A DNA stretch of 64,000 nucleotides from positions 9,857,739-9,921,738 of the forward strand of contig JAGGNK010010225.1 in assembly GCA_017590115.1 (NCBI GenBank), written 5' to 3'. Made by a program: the position numbers and the translations under genes. The first letter of the stretch is position 1; each line of letters starts with the position of its first letter. Source of the stretch: Montifringilla adamsi. Lineage: Eukaryota > Chordata > Aves > Passeriformes > Passeridae. Positions 23,784 through 34,102 of the stretch are shown here, piece after piece. The notes beneath the pieces are model-generated. The model ran no database searches, was not told where the DNA came from, and saw only the letters and a list, made by a program, of their open reading frames with translations.

Positions 23784-24453
23784 TGTCCTGGATTAGGGCA
23801 AATCTGGGAGAAAACCTCCAAAGGGGGACCCCCACCCAGAAAGCAAACCCACACGGCCCCTTCCCCTACCAGTTTGGGAAGGGTTCCTTGGAGAGAAGTG
23901 GAAAGAACCTCTTTATTTAGCAGGCAAAACACCCCCAGCACACAAAATGAACAATACCAGATGGCAACACTTTCACTGATCTGAAAAGGATGACAAATTC
24001 ATAAAGTCTTTCCTGAGAGTGGTCGCTCTGTTGTCAGTCCCTCCAGTGCTGGGAATGGCTGCTGCAGCCACAAGGTGCAAACTGTCGGTGTTTCCCAGGT
24101 CCCAGTCAAGATCAGGTTTGAGTGGTTCCAAAAAGGGAAAGGAAAAAACAGTCCTGGGAAAAATGTGGGCTGCTTAGCTGAACTAACTAACAAGCAGAAG
24201 CAAAAAGCAAACACAAAGTAGGACCACAGCAGAAGCAAGAGCAAAACAAAAGCAAAAAGCAAAGCCAAAAAAGCAAAAGTCGCGCTATGTACTGCCCCAT
24301 CTCTCTGTCCCGCCAGCCGTGGGGATGCAGGCTGATAACAAATCAAAACAAACCTTGTTCTTCAGAGCCAGTCTTGAAGGCACAGAACATAATATCCAGC
24401 ATTAACAGAACACACAATTTGGGATACAAGCATCATAACCTCACCCTAGGACA
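23784..24453 (-). mobile_element. Solo LTR of an avian endogenous retrovirus
   Basis: A complete 670-bp LTR inserted in SKAP2 intron 1. On the + strand it begins TGTCCTGG and ends CTAGGACA, so the ends are TG...CA with inverted terminal repeats. A perfect 5-bp target-site duplication GTTTG flanks it (23779-23783 and 24454-24458). The polyadenylation signal AATAAA is on the - strand (tttatt at 23912-23917), so the LTR is antisense to the gene. Part of it is an A-rich run of AGCAAAA-like units (24189-24280). No internal viral sequence remains on either side, which indicates LTR-LTR recombination. A 5-bp duplication suits an ERVL-type element, and the sequence resembles LTRs I recall from songbirds. 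The family name needs a Repbase/Dfam search. Confidence 0.88.
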
Positions 24454-27400
24454 GTTTGAAGGTTCCTTCTTCCCCCTAGGGAATATTATTTCTTCTGTAA
24501 TCTAAACCAGACTGGTTTCTTCAGTCATCTTGACTAGAAAAAAAATTCTTGAGATTTTTTCAGTAATAAAGATTTAGTTGAAGATAAGACTATTTTTTCA
24601 CAGCTTTTGGTGGTGTCATGATCATTAGATATGTGTATCATTATTTTTTCCCATTTGTGACACATGTGACTCTAGTATGGGTGATATTTCTTTGTCTTTT
24701 GTTCAGTTTTCCTTTTGCACTTGGCAGTATTTCTTGTTTGAATCTTCTGTATTTGTATTTTGAAAGTTACAAATACTTTCACTGTGAAAATGGGGTCAAA
24801 TTTTCTCTAGTTTATATGGCCCATCCTAATACCATTTTCCTTGTTCTGTTAAGCAAAACCCCAAACCTAAATGGAAATGAGTGTTCTTGTCCTAAGGATC
24901 AATTCTACCCAGATATTATTCAGTTTGTTTAAATGCTTAGTTATATTGTCCAGATCACCTTTTTCTGTGTGATTCCTCTTATTTTTTTTTTTCAAAGTTA
25001 TACTGTTTACCTACTTGTTTAGTTGCATCTTGGAAATAGCTTGCAGAGAATGTCAAGGCAAGAAATCTACAAGACATTGGATCCAGTGCATGAGTTGCTT
25101 ACCTTTTGTTTTTGGACTATGCTGGTTATATTTACCCCAATCGCCAAAAAATGAACTGTCCATTTTCATTTTCCACGTCAGCTGTTCCTGGACTTTCTCC
25201 TTACATGCCTGTCGTAGAAAAAGCTTTCTGGGTACAGTGTGGCTCTTCTTTATTGATTGGTTCGAATTTAAAAGCACACTGTTGTTTAAACTTTACTCTT
25301 TTTTGAAAGTATCATTTCCATGTTTCCAAGGCTTTAACAAATGTCAGTTCTTGCTGAAGAATCCATCTGTACAAGATAAACCAGGGGGCTTATTGTAGAC
25401 ATCTTTTAAGTAGACATGTATTTACAGCTTTGGTAGTATGTATGTGTTTCTGTAGTAATGGAGTAAGATTAGAAACAGTGAGGTGAAAAAAATGCACAGA
25501 GGGACTCCTGGTAAGAAATAACCTCCAGTGATTTGAAACATGGTTCAATTGTCTCTGCCATAAATTTGGGAATAAGTGTCATATATGGGTGATAAAAATG
25601 GCATAGGCTATTTTTTATATACTCATTATTCACTTAGTTTGTCTTTTTCAATTAACATGGAGTCTATCTTTCTCATCTGACTGGGTTTACGTTTCTTTCA
25701 TAATCATATGTCAACAAACCACAATAGACACAGCATAATGTGGCATACAGTGTAAATCTTTAGGTTAATCCTTAACATTTTTTATTATAGTTCATTTGGA
25801 ATCACTTTGTAACTTGATCATGATTTGTACTGGTGTGGTTTTTTTCATTATATGCTTAATATGTTACAGCTTCATCTTTTCTCACCTCTTTAATGTAGAG
25901 AGAGGATGCTCAACTACTCATCCAATGAGATTAGAGATAGATATATAACAATATATATATATATTACTTTATTAAAATTTTTCTTTTTTAATCTTTTGAA
26001 AGACATGCCTTATTGATTTACTTAATTTGAGGAGTCTTAGCAATTTGTGTATACTTCTGCTTTTAAAATCACTAAACAAACTGTTGAGTGTCAACATTTT
26101 TCATCATACTTACTTTGTATGTGTCAACACAGCAATGTAACCTTGCTTCTGGGGATTTAAGGTACAGCAGTTTTTAAAGGCAGTCCTTTCTAGGACTTTG
26201 CACTAGAAGGAATGCTCACCTTCTGGATAAATGTGGTATTTTTAGACATCTTGAAGTTCAGTCACTTTTATTTTACATCATGTGTTCTGTTTCTGCGTAA
26301 GTGTATATACATTTAAAACACAATTTAGCAAACTCTGGAGAAAGACTTTAAAACATAGTTGTGAAGTCAGGGGGAGAGCAAAAGCAAAATCCTCCAATAT
26401 TTCTTTATTTAAGAGAACAGGCAGTGACAGCTATTGCTTGGCAGTTTGTCTTCAGGCTTTTTCCCTATTAATGAATCGCATGACAACTTTGAAATCAAAT
26501 TAATTAATTGCTTTCTGATGCCAGCCTGTGTAAAGCTGAAAGATACACGGCAGTCTGTTTAATATTGGTCACCTTTGGATAGTATGTGTGTAATAAACGT
26601 GCCTAGCTTGCAGCTATCTCCCAAAATTCTCTGGCCTGCCATTCCAAATTCTCTGGCTGGCAGCCGGCTGCTGGCTCTCAGGGTCCTTGAGGCGGAGGAT
26701 AGAAAAGGCTGGTGGCTGCAGGAATTGCTCTGCTGAGCTGCTGTTGCCTTCTCCTGTGAGTGGCAGTACAACTGCCAGGTTATCCCCTGGAGTGTCCCTG
26801 GTCATATGCTGGGTGTGTGTCCAGCCTCCAAACCAGCCTGCTTTCTCCTTGGGCCGTGGGCCCTGCCATGTGCCTGGAGGTGCTCCAATCTCATTGCCAC
26901 TTTCTGATTCTTGTCATTTGAATGGTGTCAACTCATCAGTTGATGTGTCCATGATGGAGTGATTAACTTCTTGATAATGTGATTGGATAACATTTTGGTT
27001 ATCTGCTGGAGGAGGGGAGAAAGAACAACCTAGCACGTAGTCTTTGAGTGCCTCTGTGGGAATCTGCTTGGCCCACCCTGACAAAAAATTGAGGTAGTTC
27101 TGTCCTAAGTATCTTTGTTTATTAAGTGTGACTTGCATTTACAATATTAAATCCTGTAAACAACAAACGTGCTATGATTTGTTATGCTTAGCACTCCTTA
27201 ACACAGTGCTTGCTTTGGGCTAGAAATTTACAATGTTCTTGAAAAATTCCATCTGTGTGGTTCCAGCCTTCATTAAAGAAAATAGCTCCAAAGGCTTTAA
27301 AACAATTAAAATCTTGCAGTGTTGTCTGTTTATAATCACTGAAGTAAAGAGAACCATAAACTGTTTTAACAATGAAATGCAAAATAAATCTTAGCTTTTC

Positions 27401-30152
27401 TGCTTGTAAAAGGACTGTAGATGAAAATGAAGTTACAATGGCTTTTAGTTCTGTGAACTTGCACTTAAGTTTTGAACTGTATGACCTGGTTGAAGTGGAC
27501 AGAGCTAAACTGAGGTGTAACTTTCCTTTTGGGTCAGTTTGTAACCTATATTGGCAGAGCAATTTGTGACTGATTTGTATCAATTGTATATTTCAGTTTG
27601 GTAGCTTTTGTTCATTCTTGCAGGCAAATAATTTCTCTGGGATATGGTGCAAGCAAATTTAATATCACAAGCTTGAAGAAACAGAGCAACAAGTATGGCC
27701 ATTTAAGATATCAAGCAGTCTAACACACAGGTTTAAGAGAAGAGGTGTTAAGTTGGTTTCCACTATGTATTTTACTTTTTTTGTTTTTGTTTATTTGTTT
27801 TTGTGTTTTTAATTTTTTTATTATTATTTTCAGTGGGAACAAGTAAATGTCTGCAATGTGCGATACTAAATAGCTGCTCAATTAGTTAGGAAAAATTTAT
27901 GGGAATATGTCCTTTAGGTTTTTTTTCCCTCTGGGGTAACTGATTAGTTGAAGTGCTTTTAGACCAGAGATCTGTTCAAAGAGGTTTTCTTTTTGAAATG
28001 TATCTTTTATTCCTTTAAAAATTTCTTGATGGATCAGCTGCTGCTGAAGCATGAAACAGGTCTACACTGAAGTGCTTGTGAGGAGTAGTTTTGTTTTCTG
28101 AGTAGCATTAAACTAGTACAGGAGAGACCAAGTTGTGGATCATCTTGGAGAGGGGAGAGGAAGTATGTGACTAGAATAGTGGTGAGAAATGGGTACATTT
28201 TGCTGCTTGTCTTTGAAGTTTATTGTATTAAACTTGGATCTGCCATACTGAAGTCCCAAGTTCTGTTCTAATTCCTACATAAATCACTTTGTGGAAGGTC
28301 AGAGGTACTACAGGAACATTTCCTTATGTTAAGGCAGTCCATATTCCTCTACAGTGTGAAAGTACAGGAAGTGAAGAGATGATCATAACTTAGATGACTT
28401 GCTGGCTTCTTGTCCAGAGAAGCTTAGGATGTTACTCATCTTCTGCATCTGGTACATTCTGGATGGATTTACAACAGTATATTAAAACAAGATATATAAC
28501 ATACTGTGTAACTCTGAGTAGATAAGAAATATATATGATACAGTAAAATGTAATTCTCAGGTAAACTGCTTCTTTAGCATCATGTGTGTGTCCGATCTGT
28601 CTTTGTATTTTGGGGTTGTGATGAATCAAGCCATATGGTATCTCTGGACATATGGAAGTAATAGTGTTCCATGATGAAAACAGTGCACCCTGACTGTGGG
28701 TACACCTAAGCTTGGAGAACTTGTTTCACATACTCCTGTGAGAGGGAAGCCATCCCAGGGATGTCTTCTGTGACTGCTGCTGTTTAGAAATGACAAACTT
28801 GTATATGCTTGCTCTCTTTCTGCCACTCTCCTCCAACTCTGCTTATACTGAGAGTAAATGGAGCATCTGCTTCTGGCCTGCTCTTCCGTGGTTGAAAATT
28901 CTCTATTATTTCTGCTTTTGAAGTCCAAGGTTTTCTGGAAAACAACAAAATCTGTCAGCAATGGAGTTGTTTTTGTATCCACAGTCTATTTTAAGCCAGA
29001 TTATTTTTATAATAATCAACTTGGTTTCTCTTCCCCACATACTCCTTAATTGTGTTATTTCAATGTTTGTATTTGAATAAAGCTTTGACAGTCAGAATCT
29101 GAGACAGCAGAATTCTCACCTGGGTTGAGCTTTTCCAAGAAGTAAAGAAGCCTGCTGAGTTTAAATGAAGACTTCTGAATCCAAGTTTTGTGATTAATTA
29201 GTGTCCAAAGGTTACCGTGCGAGTATTGCTCCTGATTTATAAACATGACTAATTCCTCTAAAGTTTTGCATGTTGGTGCCTAGGTAGAACTTTGAAGCTG
29301 CTATCTAATTTTTAAAATAAATAGATGAAAGTATGGAAAAATAAATATTTAATCAGGCTGTCTCTTTTCAAGTGAAAGCTAGTTTTGTGCTGGAAAATCC
29401 TGTTAGGTTTCATTGAGAGAAAAACTGTTGATTTGTTTTGAACTGTTTTGATTTTTGCTCTGAATAGCAAAAGTATCAGTTTTTTTGACCTTAGTTTTGT
29501 AGTTTGTCGATATCATTGGGTTCTGTGGGATCTCCTCTGCCAGCTTGATTGGCAATCATTGTAATTTACGAAGATGTGTACTTTTTCTATGGGTTTGGAA
29601 AAAATCCCTGCAGGCATTCTTGGTCTGCAGCATAGAGGCTGTTGGGGGTATGTCTGGAGGATGCATTAATACATGTTAAGTGTCTTTCCTTCTGTCCTTT
29701 TAAAGAAGGAATGCCACAGAACTGAGGGAAGGTCTCCCCCATTCAGGATTGCTTTGAAAAATATAATGGGAAGATTCTCTGTCTTTTGGAGAGAGGAGGA
29801 TCAATGCCATTCGTCAGAACTCTAAAATACTGTAAAAAATTATTATTTTTGCTGCACTTGGTGAGGACAGTAATCTAAACATTTAAATAATAATCTAGTG
29901 AATTATTTGTAAAGAAGAACATTTTTGTAATAGCTGTGCTAGTTCTTAAAGGGTAACTTTTGACTTGTTTTCTTGCATCCTGTAATACAAAGGGTGATAT
30001 GTTTCTGTTTTATAAAGAAAAAAAGCAGGCAATTAAGTTTCTAATTTAGGAAATCTGCAGTAAATATTCATGTAAACTTTTGCAAGTAGACAGCTGTGTA
30101 CTTAATTGGCTGTTATTTATGTTTCTGTATTGAAATGGTGTGGTGAATGCTT

Positions 30153-30539
30153 TGTGGGGTGCTCCCGGGACGAGTGGAGAGACAAGAATCTCGACTCCAT
30201 GTTTCAGAAGGCTGGTTTATTATATTATGATATATATTATATTAAAATACTACATTAAAACTATACTAAAAGAATAGAGAGAAAAGGATTTATCAGAAGG
30301 CTAGAAAGAACAGAGTGGAAAGCATAACAAAATCTTGTGACTGCTCACAGCCTTGACACAGGTGGCTGTGATTGGTCATCAAGTGAAAACAATCCACATG
30401 GACCAACCTAAGATGCACCTGTTGGTAAACAGTGTCCAGACCACATTCCACAGTCATCAGATAGTTAATTGTTTGCATTTCTTTTTTGAGGCTTCTCAGT
30501 TAGGAGAAATATCCTAGCAAAGGATTTTTCTCGGTGACA
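30153..30539 (-). mobile_element. Passerine-type ERV solo LTR, antisense
   Basis: The + strand runs from TGTGGGGTGCTCCCGGGACG to ...TCGGTGACA. I recognise this as an LTR abundant in songbird genomes. On the - strand it shows a TATA-rich stretch (30226-30243), an AATAAA signal (30216-30221) and a short end region containing the conserved 'gactccatg' and 'ctcgtcccggg'. Its right part carries the usual 'ggctgtgattggtcatc' and 'agatgcacctgttg' blocks. No internal viral region adjoins it. I find no clear target-site duplication, so it is older than the LTR at 23.8 kb or one end is lost. It ends about 1.1 kb before SKAP2 exon 2. Confidence 0.85.
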
Positions 30540-31659
30540 AAAGGGAACGCCTCGTCTGATTGGAAAAGTTATAGGATTAAAATAGTACTATTCATATGCA
30601 TTTGCATCTCTACAGAGGGAGCCAAGGTACAAATATGTGTCTGTGTGTGTGTCTGTGGGGGTGGGCAGGTGCTGTGAGAAGGTGTTTTGTTACCCACAAA
30701 TGCTTTCTCTTATCCAATGAGCAATTGTTATCCATACAGGTGAGACATTTATGTTAACAAGCAGGATTAGGATTTTTTGGTATTTCCCCTTTTCTGTTTT
30801 TGGGATAATTGTATGTTGATTGGTAAATATAAGAAACGTCAAGTGTTGTTTTTGCCATTGTTTAGTCAATAACGAAAATATACTCCTGAGGGAGTTACAC
30901 TTCCACAAATTCAGTACACTTCATTCTTTTTATCCTATGGAATTGATATTTACTATATTAAAAGAACTGTGGCAACTTTTATGGAATGCTTTGTTTCTAC
31001 ATGACTATATGAAAGTATAATCTGAGTAAGAATTAAAGCTTAGAATGCAGGCTAGAACCTTAGTTTGTGATTCTACAAGTGGAGGTGTACTTAATTTGAA
31101 GTACACTGTTGAGCTTGACTCCTTTGATATGGTTAATTTGCTTACCTAATAGTTTTTAGGATTGCTTTGAATATGAATCTTTAGTCAATCAGTGATTTCA
31201 GAGGCATTGTGGGAATACTTGAAAATACTGTAACCAGTAAGTGAGCTATATTAGTATCTGGGTAAGTGTTACTGCTGAAACAATAAATTACACAACCATC
31301 TTTGCAACTTGAACTACTGAAATAACATGGCAGTAATATATGCATAAAGGCTATTTCCATGTTTTAGCTTTGTCTTTTACTTTAGGTGATGGAAAGTAAT
31401 TGTTATAGGACTGCAATTTATTAGGACTTCCGTAGCTTAATTAAGTGAGCAAGAATCAAATGTCACCATAGGATTTGCTGTGCTAAGCATAAGTAGATAG
31501 AGAACAAATGTATCCCATTTAGAATCTGAGATGTCCGTTAACTATGCTGTGAGTAGGGCTGAAAATAATTTTCTTTTTTTTTTCACAGTAGTATCAGGAC
31601 AAGCTCATTACAGCAGGTTTTTTTTTCTTTTCTTGAGTTGTGTTTTTTTCTTTATTTAG

Positions 31660-31765
31660 ATATTGAAACATTTGTTTCCCAAACACTTAAAGGAGAAAAT
31701 CTGTCTAAGAAAGCAAAAGAAGGAAGGGAAGTTCTTCTTAAGAAGATGAAGGCTATTAAGGCAAG
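31660..31765 (+). CDS. SKAP2: SKAP2 exon 2 (N-terminal helical region)
   Basis: This exon has 106 nt, is entered at codon position 2 and ends after codon position 2. It is bordered by ctttatttag and GTAAGTG, both strong splice sites. It encodes residues 17-51 and starts DIETFV. The core LKGENLSKKAKEGRE is nearly identical to human SKAP2 (LKGENLSKKAKEKRE, from memory) and clearly unlike SKAP1 (LRNENLSAVARDHRD), which decides the paralogue. Lysine-rich amphipathic helix follows. In the family this segment forms the N-terminal helical dimerisation domain. The join to exon 1 recreates an Asp codon and the join to exon 3 a Ser codon, with no frameshift. Confidence 0.95.
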
Positions 31766-33724
31766 GTAAGTGAACTTCATGGCTTTAATATGTTAGACAG
31801 TAACTTACTGATATCTTTAAGTTTTATGCAATCTTTTAATAAACATTGTGGGATTTCCCCGTGTCGGGGCAGAGACACATAACAGCGGACCCCGACAAAA
31901 CATTAACTGTATTAACAATTAAAAAATCAATTCAGGTCCTGATTTAAAAAAAAAAAATGTATGGGTTCAAGTCTTATCTTCTCAAAGCTGCTACAATTTA
32001 GTAAGAAATGGGATCAGAATGATTTGTCCCATTTGAATTGTTTAATATTCTGAAACCTGATTTCAAACTAATTGGGCAGAGCTTGCCTTCACCTCTGCTT
32101 TGGTAAGATTCATTAAAACATGAGAAACAGAATGTATTGAGGATGAGAATGAGCTTCCTATCACCATACTCAGCTGGTGTAAGACAGCTGTGTGCTATCT
32201 CCTAAGCATTCCATTGATGGCATGCTTCTGCCTCTGTGGCAACTTGTTTATAATTTCAAGGACAGCACAGTCATCTGGTGAGGCCGCTAACTGGAGGGAG
32301 ACAGGGGATGTGTCCCATAATCTTGTATTTGAAGTTTTGTGTTCTTTTCATTCAGGCTGTTAAGTGCTTATGGAACTAGCTCTCTCTCATACTCTCTTTT
32401 AAGAAAGTAGTATTTTATCTATTTATTTTTTCTTTCCTGTGTTTTCCATTCTGGGTTATTGATTAACTGTGACTGTACAGCTGACTTGCAGATACAGTGC
32501 TACTGACTTTTTTCTTGACTGACTGATGCTTTCTTGGATGATGAAATATCAAAGAGAGGGAACCTGCATTTATGAGCATATTGACACTGAATCTTTTACT
32601 ATTCATTTATGTGACTCCATGGTTTCACATCTTATTTTAATTTCTAATGTCTTCCTCATTTCCTGTAGTATTATTCACTGCTAACAGTGTTTTGCTTTTC
32701 ATGCAGGCTACAAAATACATGCACATTTGTAATCTTCTTTGATTTTAACATCCCACATGTTGGGCTGTGTTGCTGCCACTTGCTACACTGGATTTCTTAG
32801 ATCTGGCCTTTTATCTCTGTTTGCATTTCTCAGTTTCTTATCTCTAGACCATTCCTTTCTCTTCTGCTCATTTCTTGCCAACATCTCTTTATTGACTAAA
32901 CTGATATCCTTACTACTGTTTATTGTTCATAAAGATGATCTTGGCAGCTGCATTTTATTTGCCAGTTAGTTCTTAGCCCATGAACGCTTCTTGAATGCCA
33001 TTCTGCATAACTCTGTCCTGATAATTTGTCTGTATCATCAAACTGCATTCTGTGATTATTTTAGTTTCTGAAATACCAAGATTTAGCTCTGGAGAAACAG
33101 TATATGAAAGTATGTTTTCCCTCTGGGATGATAAATTTTTTTTTTTGTTTTCTAGGCATTATATAAGCTGAGATCTCCTTATTTGAAAAGGAATTCTTAT
33201 TTAGGCATGCTTTAGCTTTTATCTTTCTGGTTAATTATTAATGCATTTTCATTTGAATTTCTGTGAATTCACTGTAGCTATACCCACTATTTTTGATTTT
33301 TTTTCTTTTGTTGCCTATTGAACTACTGGTTTTATATATTTCAAAATATGTGTAATGGTTCTACTTGTGCACAAAAATTTTTGAAATTTGTTAACATTTA
33401 GAAGGTTTACTAAAATTATAGATGCTTTTGTGTGTTTTTATACCTTAAGATATCTGAGGAGATGTATGTTACTAGAAAAGGCTGCTCAGTCTGGAATTGG
33501 TTTTGTTCAAGTCATTCTGTCAGCTGCAAAGACACAAGGAAAACTGAGTAAATACTTTAAGCCACAGATAAAGACTTCAGCATTTTCAAGGCAAACTTGC
33601 AGCGCTGAGTTTTGACCACAAAACTTGTTGAAAACTGGTTGCTGTTACATGACATGTCTTCGTGCCGTGGGTTTGCAAGTGTGCGTTGCTTTATGATGTT
33701 TCTTCTTCTTTTTTTTTTCTGCAG
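31766..33724 (+). other. SKAP2: SKAP2 intron 2 (2.0 kb)
   Basis: The intron runs from GTAAGTG to an acceptor preceded by a long pyrimidine tract (tcttctttttttttctgcag). It is AT-rich. A small inverted repeat TGTCGGGG...CCCCGACA lies near its start (31862-31897). No other feature is recognised. Confidence 0.85.
31862..31897. repeat. GC-rich inverted repeat in AT-rich intron
   Basis: TGTCGGGG (31862-31869) and CCCCGACA (31890-31897) are perfect inverted 8-mers around a 20-bp spacer. They stand out in GC and CpG content from the surrounding intron. They look like retroviral-style TG...CA ends, but the unit is far too short for an LTR. It may be a fragment or a chance hairpin. Confidence 0.45.
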
Positions 33725-33750
33725 CTATCCTCAAGAATTCCCGGAGAAAG
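33725..33750 (+). CDS. SKAP2: SKAP2 exon 3 (26-nt microexon)
   Basis: A 26-nt exon between ttctgcag and GTGAGTC. It completes a Ser codon from exon 2, encodes YPQEFPEK and leaves one base for exon 4 (residues 52-60 with the split Ser). Human SKAP2 has YLQEFQDK at the same place (from memory), so the exon is confidently assigned despite its size. Its length is not a multiple of three: skipping it would join exon 2 to exon 4 out of frame and stop translation of the PH and SH3 domains. A CpG island begins within tens of bases of its donor. Confidence 0.93.
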
Positions 33751-33754
33751 GTGA

Positions 33755-33950
33755 GTCTCGTGCCCTTTTCCCCGCCGTTCCCGCCGCGGTGTTTTCCCTG
33801 TGCCGCGGCCGGCCGAGGCCGAGGGGACTGGCGCCCCCTGCTGCGGCTGGCGGGGAACAGCCGCCCGAGCGCCCGGGGCGCGCGTCCGCCGGGGCCGCCG
33901 CCGGCAGCGAGCGCAGCGCGGAGCGCTCGCTGACGGAAAGATCGGGCTAG
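33755..33950. promoter_or_regulatory. Intragenic CpG island with CTCF-like motif
   Basis: About 195 bp of very GC- and CpG-rich DNA directly after the exon 3 donor, in an otherwise AT-rich gene body. It contains TGGCGCCCCCTGCTGCGG (33829-33846). On the - strand this reads GCAGCAGGGGGCGCCA, a near-consensus CTCF core. It also has a perfect 10-bp-stem hairpin at 33905-33932. It could be an insulator or anchor site, an alternative promoter for a shorter SKAP2 transcript, or a GC-rich local remnant. The sequence does not decide between these. Confidence 0.7.
33829..33847 (-). promoter_or_regulatory. CTCF-type motif, - orientation
   Basis: The reverse complement contains AGCAGGGGGCGCCA, which fits the CTCF core (C/G)(C/T)AG(A/G)(G/T)GGC(A/G) in full. 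The flanking position before the core has one mismatch. The site points back towards the SKAP2 promoter and the expected HOXA side. Occupancy is inferred only. Confidence 0.6.
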
Positions 33951-34071
33951 AAATGTAGCTCAGGGTTTAATATATAATGGAGCTCGTTATGGAGCTTATT
34001 TGTTGTAAATTTAGTGTAAATGGAGCTTTGTTAGCAAGAGTGCAGCCTTGCGAAAGACCGTGTGATGTGCT

Positions 34072-34072
<1 letters not shown>

Positions 34073-34102
<30 letters not shown>
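34073..34102 (+). repeat. Poly-T tract (30 bp)
   Basis: Thirty consecutive T followed by CCCCAG, so the tract resembles a strong 3' splice site. It may be the reversed tail of a retroposed fragment, but no body is recognisable. Confidence 0.9.

Larger units (their letters stand above)
20257..31659 (+). other. SKAP2: SKAP2 intron 1 (11.4 kb)
   Basis: The intron runs from GTGAGG to a pyrimidine-rich acceptor ending ctttatttag. The first 480 bp belong to the CpG island and are dense in G runs (20286-20373). The rest is AT-rich. It contains poly-T (20986-21000), poly-A (21426-21445), an ERV LTR at 23784-24453 and a second LTR at 30153-30539, both antisense to the gene. A GC-richer block at about 26600-26900 resembles a decayed repeat that I cannot name. 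No other coding exon or RNA gene is seen. Confidence 0.8.

Noticed and set aside
24189..24280. A-rich AGCAAAA-like tandem pattern as a separate satellite
   Set aside because: It lies wholly inside the solo LTR and is part of that element.
26600..27110. Possible decayed LTR or other repeat
   Set aside because: GC-richer and repeat-like in feel, but I could match no family and found no ends or target duplication.
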